Shown: positions 1 through 8,894 of the stretch, piece by piece
Numbering within the stretch: the stretch's first letter is position 1
Layout of the letters: every line of letters begins with the position of its first letter
NCBI RefSeq assembly: GCF_001187555.1
Contig: NZ_LFIJ01000002.1
Coordinates: forward strand, 1,364,545-1,428,544
Direction of reading: 5' to 3'
From: Gilvimarinus polysaccharolyticus
Lineage (GTDB): Bacteria > Pseudomonadota > Gammaproteobacteria > Pseudomonadales > Cellvibrionaceae
Length of the DNA stretch: 64,000 nucleotides
Translations under genes and position numbers: made by a program
The notes under the pieces: generated by a model
Databases searched by the model: none
Told to the model about the DNA's origin: nothing
Seen by the model: the letters and a program-made list of their open reading frames with translations, nothing else

Positions 1-709
1 CATCGTTGTCGCGCAAGCCATCCTCTTCGCTTGCCTCGGTAAAACAGCGCCATTCTTTCTCCCCTTTGGCTGTTGGTGGTTTACTTAAAAACTTGCTCTC
101 AAAGTTATCTTGGGGGTGTAGTGGTTCGTTGTGTAGCACCGCATTGAGCTGATCTTTTAGGCTAGAGATTTCGGGCCGTATAGGGTTGTAACTGACCGGC
201 TTAGGATGCGGCAGTGAGGTGTGTTCACCGCAGGCAAACTTCAGCACCGCGCCGCGATGACAGTCGGCATAATGTTGCCACGCGAGTAGGTTGTCGGCGC
301 GGGTGCTAAACGAACAAATTCTGAGGGCGCGGGTGTACTGGCGCCAGTCACTTAACATTTCATCAATAGCGTTTTGGCGCTGGTCAACCATGCGAGCCAT
401 GAGCTCGTGTAGGGCTTCTTCGGCCTCCTCTGGTGAGCCAAAGCGCTCTTCATCGCGCCAGCGGCGAATTACGGTAGACAGCGGTGATGTACCGCGGGGA
501 ACATCGCGCGCAAAAATCATTCCGCAGGCTGCACGAATCACGCTGTCGAGTAACGAATGGGGGTCAAAAGCCAGCGTAGTACGGTGATTTAGCTCAAATG
601 GATCGGCAAACAGCGCCGGAGCACTCCAGCGTAATGTCTGGGTTTCGATAATGGCGAGCGCCATAGGTGCTGGGCAGTATTTTGCCAGTGTATCGTGTTG
701 CTCGGGCAC
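1..709 (-). CDS. DUF2971 domain protein, partial (C-terminus beyond the window)
   Basis: The reading frame runs off the left edge, leaving 236 codons of the N-terminal part. I chose the GTG at 709 because an AAGGA ribosome site lies 6 nt upstream and an in-frame stop lies not far behind it. Two features fit the DUF2971 family: an early ALFADPFEL segment (residues 32-40) and a core of the form LLAWQHYADCHRGAVLKF (141-158), which matches the family's 'L-x-W-x-H-Y-A-D...G-x-x-L-x-F' signature. The family is widespread and occurs both alone and near defence or mobile genes, but its biochemical role is not established. No membrane segment or signal peptide is visible. It is transcribed away from pyrB. 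The family call is fairly firm and the function is unknown. Confidence 0.75.
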   Translation of the reverse strand, partial: MPEQHDTLAKYCPAPMALAIIETQTLRWSAPALFADPFELNHRTTLAFDPHSLLDSVIRAACGMIFARDVPRGTSPLSTVIRRWRDEERFGSPEEAEEALHELMARMVDQRQNAIDEMLSDWRQYTRALRICSFSTRADNLLAWQHYADCHRGAVLKFACGEHTSLPHPKPVSYNPIRPEISSLKDQLNAVLHNEPLHPQDNFESKFLSKPPTAKGEKEWRCFTEASEEDGLRDND

Positions 710-1103
710 AGCTTGTCCTTTAATGATCGTTGCGGGATGTTGGGAACACTCCAGGCGTCATCCTGTATAGCCATTATCGGCCGAGAAAAGTTTTTATAAA
801 GTCTTTTTCTTGGCGCGCTAAAGCACATTATAGCAATAAAAGCGGGCAGTCATTGGCTGTGTGCTAAATGACACCGCGTAAGTCGGTTGATGTGCCACTG
901 TTGTTTAGTGCTATTCAGTCCTAATTGCCGTGCAGATTAGGATGATTGCAGTATTATTCAAAAGCTATTCTGTGCCGGCAAGACACATTATTCACTTTTT
1001 GCAAAATCTCTTGGTTTTGTCGTTTGCTATAGTGGCATTGGACGTTAAAATAGCCGCGGCAATCGTCTCCTTCCCACTAGTGGCCCCGTCCTGAGGATTT
1101 AAC
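710..1103. other. Intergenic region between the DUF2971 gene and pyrB
   Basis: This is a divergent regulatory region of about 390 bp. A TATAGT hexamer at 1028-1033 could be a -10 box for pyrB, but I see no convincing -35 at the right distance. A perfect palindrome CCACTAGTGG lies at 1074-1083. An ATG at 942 opens a 50-codon frame that ends with TGA at 1092-1094, inside the pyrB ribosome site; see the findings. I see no attenuator hairpin with a T run. Confidence 0.5.
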
Positions 1104-2120
1104 GTGATATTTACCGGCTCTCATATTCTCTCTATTGCACAGTTTGATCGCGCCGATATACAGCGCATCTTTGAGGTGGCCGATGCTATGGCGCCTTATG
1201 CCTTGCGTCGCCGTGTGACGCGGGTCTTAGAGGGAGCGATTCTTGGCAATATGTTTTTTGAGCCGAGCACCCGTACTCGTGTTAGCTTTGGTTGTGCTTT
1301 TAACCTATTGGGTGGCGAGGTGCGCGAAACCACTGGTTTTGAAAACTCGGCGATTACTAAGGGCGAATCTCTGTACGATACGGCTCGAGTGTTGTCGGGC
1401 TTTTCGGATGTTATTTGTATGCGTCACCCGCAAGAGGGCTCGGTGGCTGAATTTGCCGATGCGAGTCGAGTGCCCGTGCTTAATGGCGGCGATGGCGCTA
1501 ATGAGCACCCCAGTCAGGCGCTGCTCGATTTGTACACGATCCGTAAAGAACTGGCCTCCAAGGGGCGCCAGATTGACGGACTAAGAATTGCCCTTATTGG
1601 CGACTTAAAGCACGGCCGTACCGTCCACTCGCTGTGCAAATTACTGTGCTTGTTTAACAATGTTCATATTACTTTGGTGTCGCCGTTAGAGCTGGCGATG
1701 CCCGAATCGATCGTTGCACAAATGCGCGAAGCAGGTCACACCGTGGTAGTCACCGATGATTTACCTCAGAGTATTTCCAGTGTTGATATCGCTTACTCCA
1801 CACGGATACAAGAAGAGCGCTTTGCCAGCAAAGAGGAGGCCGATGTGTACCGTGGTAGATTTCGTTTGAATCAGGCGATTTACACCCAGTACTGCGAGCC
1901 CAATACCGTGATTATGCACCCACTGCCGCGCGACTCGCGGGCTGGTGCTAACGAGCTGGACAACGATTTAAACCAAAACCCCAACCTTGCTATATTTCGG
2001 CAAGCCGATAACGGTGTGTTGGTGCGTATGGCACTGTTTGCATTGGTGCTGGATGTGGTCGATCAGGTAGATAAGTGCGCTCGCGATGTGAATTGGTACA
2101 ACTCTTCGCGCACTCTGTAA
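1104..2120 (+). CDS. pyrB: Aspartate carbamoyltransferase, catalytic chain
   Basis: Condenses carbamoyl phosphate with L-aspartate to N-carbamoyl-L-aspartate, the committed step of pyrimidine synthesis, in the cytoplasm. The 338-residue protein carries the carbamoyl-phosphate loop STRTR (55-59), the active-site lysine in KGES (K86), HPSQ (135-138) and HPLPR (272-276), so every catalytic motif of the family is present. It starts with GTG at 1104 behind a GAGGA site. It lacks the DHO-like neighbour (pyrC') expected next to Pseudomonas-type pyrB, and no pyrI regulatory subunit follows. Its sequence also differs from the usual Pseudomonas type, so it could be an unregulated or second ATCase. Ornithine carbamoyltransferase is the alternative family, but KGES and the HPxQ context favour ATCase. 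Confidence 0.9.
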   Translation: MIFTGSHILSIAQFDRADIQRIFEVADAMAPYALRRRVTRVLEGAILGNMFFEPSTRTRVSFGCAFNLLGGEVRETTGFENSAITKGESLYDTARVLSGFSDVICMRHPQEGSVAEFADASRVPVLNGGDGANEHPSQALLDLYTIRKELASKGRQIDGLRIALIGDLKHGRTVHSLCKLLCLFNNVHITLVSPLELAMPESIVAQMREAGHTVVVTDDLPQSISSVDIAYSTRIQEERFASKEEADVYRGRFRLNQAIYTQYCEPNTVIMHPLPRDSRAGANELDNDLNQNPNLAIFRQADNGVLVRMALFALVLDVVDQVDKCARDVNWYNSSRTL

Positions 2121-2127
2121 TCTGTCG

Positions 2128-3399
2128 TTATTCGCCGTCAATCAGGCGGCTGGCCATAGCGGGCAGCTGTTGCAGCTCGCTAGGCAGTGACAGCGATGCC
2201 GTGCCTGGGGGAGTATCAAAGATACTGTCGTCACTCAAAACAAATAACAACGGAGTGGCTTGGGTGCGTGGTGCCTGAGCCAGACGCTCAGTCAGGGTGC
2301 GACCTTTGGCATCAGTCATCGCTGGGCTTAAGACGATTATATCGGGCCGGATATTTAACGAAAGCTCCAGAGCCTCATCGGTATTATCGGCGGTAATCAA
2401 ATTGTACCGTGGCCGCAGCACTTGGCAGACTTGCTGTTGTATCTCGGCGTCGGGGTAGGCCACTATCGCCGTGCGGTGAGCGGTCATCTCATCTATCTCG
2501 AAGCAATCGCGTCCCGAGTGCTTGGCGCGATACAGTGCTCGGTCAGCCGTTTTAATAACATCCTCTAGCGAATAGCCATTGGTCTGCGAACAACTGGCGC
2601 CACCGATAGAAACGGTGACGTGTTTGCTTGTTGTTGAAGCTTCGTGAGGCACCGCCAAGCGCGCTACGGTTTTGCGAATAGATTCGCCGACTCGGGTCGC
2701 GCCGTTGCAGTCGGTATCGGGAAGCAGCACGATAAACTCCTCCCCGCCGTAACGACCAAGTAAATCATAAGGGCGCTTAAGACAGCTTTTTATCGCATTT
2801 GCCACCTGTACTAAGCAGTCGTCGCCAGCGGGGTGGCCGTAATGATCGTTGTAGAGCTTAAAGTGATCGACGTCTAGCATCAGCACACAAGTGTGGGTTG
2901 ATTGGCGACCGGCGAGCAGCCATTGTTTGTGAGCGTACTCGTTAAAGGTGCGACGGTTGAGCAATTGCGTCAGACTGTCCAGCTGACTTAGCGTTTCGAG
3001 CTCGGCATTTAGCTTGTTGAGTTGATCGCGCATCCGCGAGATGCGTTCCATCGCCCGAATTTTGGCGTTGATGATCATTTTGCTGACGGGTTTGATCAAG
3101 TAGTCGTCGCCACCGGCTTCAATTCCTTGGCGGTAGTCGTCGTCGTCACTCATTCCGGTGACAAAAATAATCGGAATCCAGTGGCTGCCGAGCCATTCAC
3201 GAATCAGCGCGGTAGTCTCAAAGCCATTTAAGCCAGGCATCTCAACATCCATGATGATCATGTCAACGGGCGTGTCTTCTAGCAACTGCAATGCCGCCTC
3301 TCCACTTTCGGCAAGCAGCGGTGTGTGCCCAGCGTCAGTAATGTACTGGCTCATCGCATGACGCAAAGTCGCGCTGTCTTCAACCAACAGAATTTTCAT
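2128..3399 (-). CDS. Response regulator with GGDEF (diguanylate cyclase) domain and C-terminal pseudo-receiver
   Basis: Probably makes cyclic di-GMP when its receiver is phosphorylated. The order is: receiver (about 1-120) with phospho-acceptor D51 and conserved K103; a short helical linker; a GGDEF domain (about 140-305) with the active-site GGEEF at 218-222 and an RxxD inhibitory site (RPYD, 209-212) five residues before it; and a C-terminal part (about 311-423) that looks like a second receiver but has 'IIVLSPAM' where the acceptor aspartate should be. The cyclase is therefore expected to be active and product-inhibited. There is no membrane segment. No histidine kinase gene lies beside it, so the partner is encoded elsewhere. 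It is convergent with pyrB, 7 bp apart. Confidence 0.88.
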   Translation of the reverse strand: MKILLVEDSATLRHAMSQYITDAGHTPLLAESGEAALQLLEDTPVDMIIMDVEMPGLNGFETTALIREWLGSHWIPIIFVTGMSDDDDYRQGIEAGGDDYLIKPVSKMIINAKIRAMERISRMRDQLNKLNAELETLSQLDSLTQLLNRRTFNEYAHKQWLLAGRQSTHTCVLMLDVDHFKLYNDHYGHPAGDDCLVQVANAIKSCLKRPYDLLGRYGGEEFIVLLPDTDCNGATRVGESIRKTVARLAVPHEASTTSKHVTVSIGGASCSQTNGYSLEDVIKTADRALYRAKHSGRDCFEIDEMTAHRTAIVAYPDAEIQQQVCQVLRPRYNLITADNTDEALELSLNIRPDIIVLSPAMTDAKGRTLTERLAQAPRTQATPLLFVLSDDSIFDTPPGTASLSLPSELQQLPAMASRLIDGE

Positions 3400-3534
3400 T
3401 CGATAATCCAGAGTACCTGTGTGCTTATGCTGGTGATCAAGGTGTTAAGTGTAACGATTTGTGGCGCCGAAAGCATCATAGTGTGTCACAGTCTGCAAAT
3501 GCTTTATGGCAAATAGGCGCTAAGTGATAAGAGC

Positions 3535-3939
3535 TTAAGTTATATGGTCGATGTAGCGCCATAAACCGGCCTCACGCTTAAACAGCGATTTCTCTAAATG
3601 TTGCTGCTTTTGCCCTTCTCGCCGGTAATGGGCACAGAAAGTGACAGTCCCTTCGTTGTCCTCTATACCGCCGCGCTCGCACGCTAAGATATCAAGCCCT
3701 AGCCACTCGCAACTACTTGCCCACGCGGCTATCGCCTCGGGTGAGCTGTGTTGCCGTACCGTCGGGCTCCAGGTGCGCCAGAGGTAATCTACAGCCAGCA
3801 TCACGTGGGCCGTGTAGCGCGAACGCATCAGTTGTTCGGCGGTTTGCGCTTGGGCGCCGTGTAGTATTAAAGTTGTACAGCAATCTACGGGGTATTTACC
3901 CGAGCCACAAGGGCAGTATTTATTCACGGTAAGTGGCAT
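3535..3939 (-). CDS. YchJ family SEC-C motif protein
   Basis: A 134-residue protein that begins with a SEC-C zinc-binding motif (CPCGSGK at 9-15, then CC at 20-21), the C-x-C-x8-C-C ligand pattern also seen at the end of SecA. The rest (for example the RSRYTAHV segment near 40-47 and a cysteine- and tryptophan-containing middle) matches the YchJ/UPF0225 family with its NTF2-like fold. Full-length E. coli YchJ has a second SEC-C motif at the C-terminus; here the protein stops without one, as in the shorter members. It has a good AGAGGTG ribosome site. Its cellular role is not known, though zinc binding is likely. Confidence 0.85.
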   Translation of the reverse strand: MPLTVNKYCPCGSGKYPVDCCTTLILHGAQAQTAEQLMRSRYTAHVMLAVDYLWRTWSPTVRQHSSPEAIAAWASSCEWLGLDILACERGGIEDNEGTVTFCAHYRREGQKQQHLEKSLFKREAGLWRYIDHIT

Positions 3940-4147
3940 TTTGCACCTCTTTTGGGTATGTTGTGCGACTTATTTTAACGACGTGTAGTACCTACTTGTA
4001 TGGTGAGCGGGTAGCTGTAGCTATTTAGGGGTGGCCCTGTCGTTCGCCACTATTGAGTTTTTTAGGCTACATTGTTGGCCGAGCATTGCAAACAACAACC
4101 CGCTTATTTCTTTTTCTCTATGATGACTGATCATCCGATAATTGCCC

Positions 4148-5323
4148 ATGACTGATTTTGACGATATACGCCCTTATAATGACAGTGAAGTGCGCCCAGT
4201 ACTCGACCGAATTTTGGCTGATCCCGAGTTGGCTGAAGCCGTAACGCGTTTAAAGTTCCCGCGTCTGGCAGGCCCTTTGGGGTTTATTTTGCGTCCATTG
4301 GTGACTCAAGTTATGCGCCGCGAGTTAGCGGGTGTCGATAGCGTCTACAAGTTTCAATCGGTGATTGAGAAATACATGCGCCGTATGATTGAGAGCACCA
4401 CCACTGAAACGACACACTCTGGGCTTGATAAGCTTGACCCGAATCGGGCTTACCTATTTGTCAGCAACCACCGCGATATTGCGATGGACCCAGCGTTTGT
4501 AAACTGGAGCTTATTTCGCGGGGGCTTTAAAACTCAGCGTATAGCGATTGGGGACAACTTGCTGACTAAAGCCTACGTGTCCGATCTAATGCGCCTTAAT
4601 AAAAGCTTTATTGTTAACCGTGCGGCCAAGGCTCCGCGTGAAAAACTTAAGGCGGCGAAAAAACTATCCGCGTATATACACCATTCATTAACGCTAGAAA
4701 ACTCTAATGTTTGGATCGCACAACGTGAAGGTCGCGCCAAAGATGGCAATGATCTCACCAACTCGGCAGTCGTGGGTATGCTGACACTCAACCGCCCTAA
4801 AGCCCAGAGCTATGCCGATTACATCCGCGAGCTGGCGATTGTCCCTGTATCTATCTCGTATGAACTGGATCCTTGTGATACCGCTAAAGCGCGTGAGTTG
4901 CATCAACAGCGAACCTCGGGAACCTACCAAAAAGGCGACCAAGAAGACGTGCAAAGTATCGCGCGCGGTATCACGGGTCAAAAAGGCCATGTGCATGTCG
5001 CTTTTGGTGATGTATTAAGTGACGATTTTGCCGATACCGATGCGGTAACCGCCGAGATCGACCGCCAAATTTGGAGCAACTACGTTCTGCATTCCAGTAA
5101 TTGCATGGCCTTTGATCAAATCGGGGAAGAGGCGCGCTTGCTGCCTTACTCGGACAAATCTGTCCCTTACGAGCCCAACAACTTGATTGCAGCTCGGGCC
5201 AATTTTGAGGCCCGTTTGCAAGCGGTGCCGGCCGACTATCGCGATATTGTTATCGCCATGTATGCTAATCCGGTGCGCCACAAATTAGCGGCAACCGGCT
5301 GTGGTAGCTTGAGCGGATGTTAA
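4148..5323 (+). CDS. PlsC-like glycerol acyltransferase family protein
   Basis: A 391-residue protein that resembles the phospholipid/glycerol acyltransferases, which move an acyl chain from acyl-CoA or acyl-ACP to a glycerol-phosphate-type acceptor. The likely active site is SNHRDIAMD (about residues 106-114). Here histidine and aspartate are separated by five residues rather than the usual four of the HX4D motif, a spacing I believe occurs in a subgroup with 'NHRDI'. No clear transmembrane segment is seen; the hydrophobic patch near 40-55 may be amphipathic. I prefer ATG at 4148 to the in-frame TTG two codons upstream; neither has a strong ribosome site. It overlaps the dinG start by 7 bp and is probably cotranscribed with it. 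The exact substrate is unknown. Confidence 0.7.
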   Translation: MTDFDDIRPYNDSEVRPVLDRILADPELAEAVTRLKFPRLAGPLGFILRPLVTQVMRRELAGVDSVYKFQSVIEKYMRRMIESTTTETTHSGLDKLDPNRAYLFVSNHRDIAMDPAFVNWSLFRGGFKTQRIAIGDNLLTKAYVSDLMRLNKSFIVNRAAKAPREKLKAAKKLSAYIHHSLTLENSNVWIAQREGRAKDGNDLTNSAVVGMLTLNRPKAQSYADYIRELAIVPVSISYELDPCDTAKARELHQQRTSGTYQKGDQEDVQSIARGITGQKGHVHVAFGDVLSDDFADTDAVTAEIDRQIWSNYVLHSSNCMAFDQIGEEARLLPYSDKSVPYEPNNLIAARANFEARLQAVPADYRDIVIAMYANPVRHKLAATGCGSLSGC

Positions 5324-7452
5324 CCGATGAGCTAAAGCAAAAGATCCAAAAAACCTACTCGGCATTTTTGCAAAGTCGCGAGTTGGGGCCGCGCCATGGG
5401 CAAAAGCTGATGATCGCAGAAATTGCCCGCACTCTCGGCTCGATTGAATCCGATGCCGAAGGCGTGCGCAACAGTGGCGGCCATGTGTGCGTAGTAGAGG
5501 CCGGCACTGGCACGGGTAAAACAATTGCTTATTTGTTGCCGACCATTATTGTCGCCAAAGCATTGGGTAAAAAGCTGGTAGTGTCTACCGCTACCGTAGC
5601 ACTGCAAGAGCAGATCGTGCACAAGGATTTACCCGAGCTGCGCAACCACACCGATTTATCCTTTAGTTTTGCACTGGCCAAAGGTCGCGGCCGTTATGTG
5701 TGTTTGTCCAAGCTCGATAACTTAATGAGCGAGTTTTCTTCAGCTATAGACCCGACTCGCGCCCTATACGAAGATGAGTTGCCCAGTGTCGATGCCGAAG
5801 GCGTAAAGCTCTACGAGTCGATGATGGACGCTTTGGCGAGCAATAAATGGGATGGCGAACGAGACTCTTGGAGTACCCGCTTAGAACCTAACGATTGGGC
5901 TCGGGTCACCACCGATCACCGCCAATGCACCGGCCGGCGCTGCTCTAACGTATCGGCTTGTAGTTTCTTTAAAGCGCGCGATGCGCTGCACACCGCCGAT
6001 TGCATTGTCACCAATCACGACATGGTGTTGGCAGATCTAGCGTTGGGCGGTGGCGCGATATTGCCGGACCCCGAAGACACTATCTATGTGTTTGATGAGG
6101 GCCATCACCTGCCGGATAAAGCCCTTAATCACTTTGCTCACCACAGCCGGATGTTATCGACCAGTCGTTGGTTGGAGCAATGTAACAAAGGCTTGGGTGC
6201 TATTCTGGGCCAGATTAGCGGAGCTGGCCGAGTCGATGACTACGCCGAGCAACTGCCTGGACAGCTGATCGAGTGTAAGCGCGAGCTGGATATGCTGTAT
6301 CCGATTTTGGATGAGCGAATCCAATCGTTAGCAGAAAACTCACGCGACTGGAAAACCAATCACTACCGATTTGAAAAAGGCATCGTGCCTGACAATATTG
6401 TCAGCCAAGCTGAGCAATTGCATTCAAGTTTTAATCGGCTAACCGATTTATTAAGCAAAATTGCCAGCGAGTTGAACGAGGCAATGGAAGACGCGCACTG
6501 CCGTGTCCCGAAAGTAGATCTAGAAACCAATTACCCGATCATTGGTACATGGCAAGCGCGTGCCGAGGCGAACGCTGGTCTATGGTTAAGTTATGCCCGT
6601 GTCGATGGTGACAAAAGTGTCCCTAAAGCTCGCTGGTTAACGCTGATCGACTTTAATGGCAACTACGACATAGAGGTGTGCTCAAGCCCTATTTTAGCGG
6701 CACGCACCTTAGAGTTCAGCTTATGGAATCGCGCTTATGGCGCGGTGCTTACCTCGGCGACGCTCACTGCGCTAGGTAAATTTGATCGTTTGAAAATGCG
6801 TACCGGTACGCCCGATGACAGCCGTTACGCGGTAGTGCCCAGCCCATTTGATTTTGCCAACGGCATTTTGCACGTTCCCAAAGATGCGGTTGATGCCGGT
6901 GACAGCCGTGCACACACAGCGGCGTTGGTGACGCAGTTGCCCGAGTTGTTGCAGCCCGATGAGGGTTCGTTAGTGTTGTTTTCATCGCGCCGACAAATGC
7001 AAGACGTCTACGATGAGTTGCCCGCAATTTGGCAAAGTAAAATCTTGTTGCAAGGCGAAAACTCTAAACAAGAAATGTTGCTGGCGCATCGTAAAAAAGT
7101 CGATAAGGGCGAGGGCAGTGTGTTGTTTGGCTTAGCCAGTTTTGCCGAAGGTGTGGATTTGCCCGGTGACTATTGTGCCCATGTAGTGATTGCCAAGCTG
7201 CCATTTGCGGTACCCGATGATCCCATCGAAGCGTCGGTGGCCGAGTGGATCGAGCAGGGCGGTGGCAACGCTTTTATGCAAATTACTATTCCCGATGCCT
7301 CATTAAAGCTGATACAAGCTTGCGGCCGGTTATTGCGCACCGAAGGTGACACCGGTCGTATTACCTTGTTGGATCGGCGAGTTGTGACTAAGCGGTACGG
7401 TAAAGCGATACTCGATTCGCTGCCGCCGTTTACTCGTAAAATAGATACTTAA
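5317..7452 (+). CDS. dinG: DinG-type ATP-dependent DNA helicase (XPD-like, iron-sulphur)
   Basis: A superfamily 2 helicase of the XPD/DinG group that unwinds DNA 5'-3' and helps clear R-loops and other blocked structures. The 711 residues show Walker A EAGTGTGKT (61-69), four cysteines placed for a 4Fe-4S cluster (C129, C204, C209, C215), the DEAH-type box DEGHH (260-264), a TSATL motif III-like segment near 480 and a C-terminal GRLLRTEGDTGRI motif VI. No exonuclease domain precedes the helicase, so it matches the E. coli DinG plan rather than the Gram-positive fusion. The ATG lies inside the end of the acyltransferase gene, which implies translational coupling. No LexA box is visible just upstream, as expected for a downstream operon gene. 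Confidence 0.92.
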   Translation: MLTDELKQKIQKTYSAFLQSRELGPRHGQKLMIAEIARTLGSIESDAEGVRNSGGHVCVVEAGTGTGKTIAYLLPTIIVAKALGKKLVVSTATVALQEQIVHKDLPELRNHTDLSFSFALAKGRGRYVCLSKLDNLMSEFSSAIDPTRALYEDELPSVDAEGVKLYESMMDALASNKWDGERDSWSTRLEPNDWARVTTDHRQCTGRRCSNVSACSFFKARDALHTADCIVTNHDMVLADLALGGGAILPDPEDTIYVFDEGHHLPDKALNHFAHHSRMLSTSRWLEQCNKGLGAILGQISGAGRVDDYAEQLPGQLIECKRELDMLYPILDERIQSLAENSRDWKTNHYRFEKGIVPDNIVSQAEQLHSSFNRLTDLLSKIASELNEAMEDAHCRVPKVDLETNYPIIGTWQARAEANAGLWLSYARVDGDKSVPKARWLTLIDFNGNYDIEVCSSPILAARTLEFSLWNRAYGAVLTSATLTALGKFDRLKMRTGTPDDSRYAVVPSPFDFANGILHVPKDAVDAGDSRAHTAALVTQLPELLQPDEGSLVLFSSRRQMQDVYDELPAIWQSKILLQGENSKQEMLLAHRKKVDKGEGSVLFGLASFAEGVDLPGDYCAHVVIAKLPFAVPDDPIEASVAEWIEQGGGNAFMQITIPDASLKLIQACGRLLRTEGDTGRITLLDRRVVTKRYGKAILDSLPPFTRKIDT

Positions 7453-7471
7453 AGACGAAACTGCGTAAGAT

Positions 7472-7798
7472 ATGAATGATATACACATCGCCGCCGCTGA
7501 CATATTGATTGATCTAGAAGCGGCGTTGCGTGATTTACAGCTTTGGCAGTTAGATCTGCCACCAGCCGAAGCGCTCGCCAGTACGGCGCCTTTTGCGGTA
7601 GACACGCTGACCTTCACGCAGTGGCTACAGTTTATGTTTTTGCCGCAAATGCAGTTGTTAATCGACGAGCGTGCGCCATTGCCAGTTAACTGTGCTATTG
7701 CGCCAATGGCCGATGAATATTTTAAACCACAGGTTGTCGACGGTTCTGCGGTAGTGGTTCAGTTGCAGCGGATTGATACGTTGCTTAGTCATCAATAA
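7472..7798 (+). CDS. YqcC family protein (DUF446)
   Basis: A 108-residue cytoplasmic protein. The pattern 'L-x-x-L-E-x-x-L-R-x-L-x-L-W' near the N-terminus, the TLTFTQWLQFMFLP block (about 45-58) and 'LPVNCAIAPMADEYF' match YqcC, a small protein of unknown function usually encoded just before the tRNA pseudouridine synthase truC. That partner is absent here; the next gene is a lipoprotein. It lies 19 bp behind dinG on the same strand and may be part of the same transcript. Family assignment is fairly certain; no activity is known. Confidence 0.82.
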   Translation: MNDIHIAAADILIDLEAALRDLQLWQLDLPPAEALASTAPFAVDTLTFTQWLQFMFLPQMQLLIDERAPLPVNCAIAPMADEYFKPQVVDGSAVVVQLQRIDTLLSHQ

Positions 7799-7811
7799 TA
7801 AAGGCATCTTT

Positions 7812-8498
7812 ATGACAAATTTTATCGCCCGTTCGCTGCAGGGTATTGGTATTGTCAGTGTATGGTTGCTAATTGGCTGTGCGACAACGCCACCACCGGC
7901 GGTATCAGGGGGCCTGCATCTTGTTGTGGCGCAACCCTTTGATGAAGTGTATCTGAGGCCGGATGTCTCGTTAGCTCAATATACCGCGATACGTTTACAG
8001 CCTTGTACGGTAGCTTTTAAAGCTAACTGGCTGCGCAATCAAAACTCAAACCGCGCATTAGGGCGGGCGCGAATCTCTAACAAAGATATGCAGAAAATAT
8101 CTGATCGTTTGGCCGGCTCGTGTGACGAGCATTTTAAAAAAGCATTGGCGCGCCCACCCGCTTATAAAATCATAGCAGATGGCGAGAACGCCGACAGTGA
8201 AACGGTCTTAGAGTTACGCCCCAGTCTCGTCGAGGTAGATTTAACCGCCCCCGATATTAACGAGCCAGGGATTACCCGCAGTTATACGATGTCGTCAGGT
8301 GAAATGACGTTATTACTCGAAGCCTACGATGGTGCCAGTGGTGAAGTGATTGCTCGAGTAACAGATACAAAAGAAGACTTTAATAATATGCAATTAGAGC
8401 CTACTAACCGCGCCACTAATATGGCCGACACTAATCGTTATTTGCGCAGCTGGACGCGGGCGCTGCGTCAAAGTTTGGATGCTGCGCGCGCACAATAG
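7812..8498 (+). CDS. Lipoprotein, DUF3313-like
   Basis: A 228-residue protein with a lipoprotein signal peptide: hydrophobic stretch, then L-I-G-C with the cysteine at residue 23, so it should be lipid-anchored and periplasm-facing. The residues after the cysteine (ATTPPP) contain no aspartate at +2, which suggests sorting to the outer membrane. The mature part, with 'VYLRPDVSLAQYTAIRLQPC' and a later 'DTNRYLRSWTRALRQSLD' helix, resembles DUF3313, a family of outer membrane lipoproteins of unknown role. I chose ATG 7812 because AAGG lies upstream and it gives a clean signal peptide; an in-frame start at 7773 would put 13 polar residues ahead of it and overlap the YqcC gene. Confidence 0.75.
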   Translation: MTNFIARSLQGIGIVSVWLLIGCATTPPPAVSGGLHLVVAQPFDEVYLRPDVSLAQYTAIRLQPCTVAFKANWLRNQNSNRALGRARISNKDMQKISDRLAGSCDEHFKKALARPPAYKIIADGENADSETVLELRPSLVEVDLTAPDINEPGITRSYTMSSGEMTLLLEAYDGASGEVIARVTDTKEDFNNMQLEPTNRATNMADTNRYLRSWTRALRQSLDAARAQ

Positions 8499-8537
8499 GC
8501 GCTGTAAACTTTTTGGCTGCGAGCTAGAGGTTCCGGT

Positions 8538-8894
8538 ATGCAAGATCCACGGGTGTTATTGGCCGCCGAGCGTACTTTGTTGGCTTGGAGCCGCACGGCG
8601 CTTGGCTTAATTGGTTTTGGTTTTGTGTTAGAGCGCGCCGGTTTATTGATGCGTGTGTTTGCTGTGGCATCAACCGCCGATCAAACGTTTACCATCATCT
8701 TGGGTTTGGCGTTTATTTTACTGGGCGTGGTTGCCGCGGTGGGTGCGTCCGTTCGGCACGCGCGTTATGCGCGCGCTATTATTGCCCGCGATGGCCCGAC
8801 TGATTATCGCGCGTTTTACTCTGTGGCCCTGACTATGGCGCTGGGCTTTCTGGGGCTGTTGTTACTGCTGGTGTTGTTATTTATGAATCACTAG
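8538..8894 (+). CDS. DUF202 (YidH-like) inner membrane protein
   Basis: A 118-residue membrane protein. It begins with 'QDPRVLLAAERTLLAWSRTALGL', the R-x-x-LA-x-ERT-x-L-AW-x-R signature of DUF202 (YidH/YidG), followed by three membrane segments at about 20-40, 50-70 and 95-116. It has an AGAGG ribosome site 7 nt before the ATG. The function of the family is unknown. Its 3' end overlaps the tail of the convergent exporter gene by 14 bp, so no terminator fits between them. Family assignment is firm. Confidence 0.85.
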   Translation: MQDPRVLLAAERTLLAWSRTALGLIGFGFVLERAGLLMRVFAVASTADQTFTIILGLAFILLGVVAAVGASVRHARYARAIIARDGPTDYRAFYSVALTMALGFLGLLLLLVLLFMNH

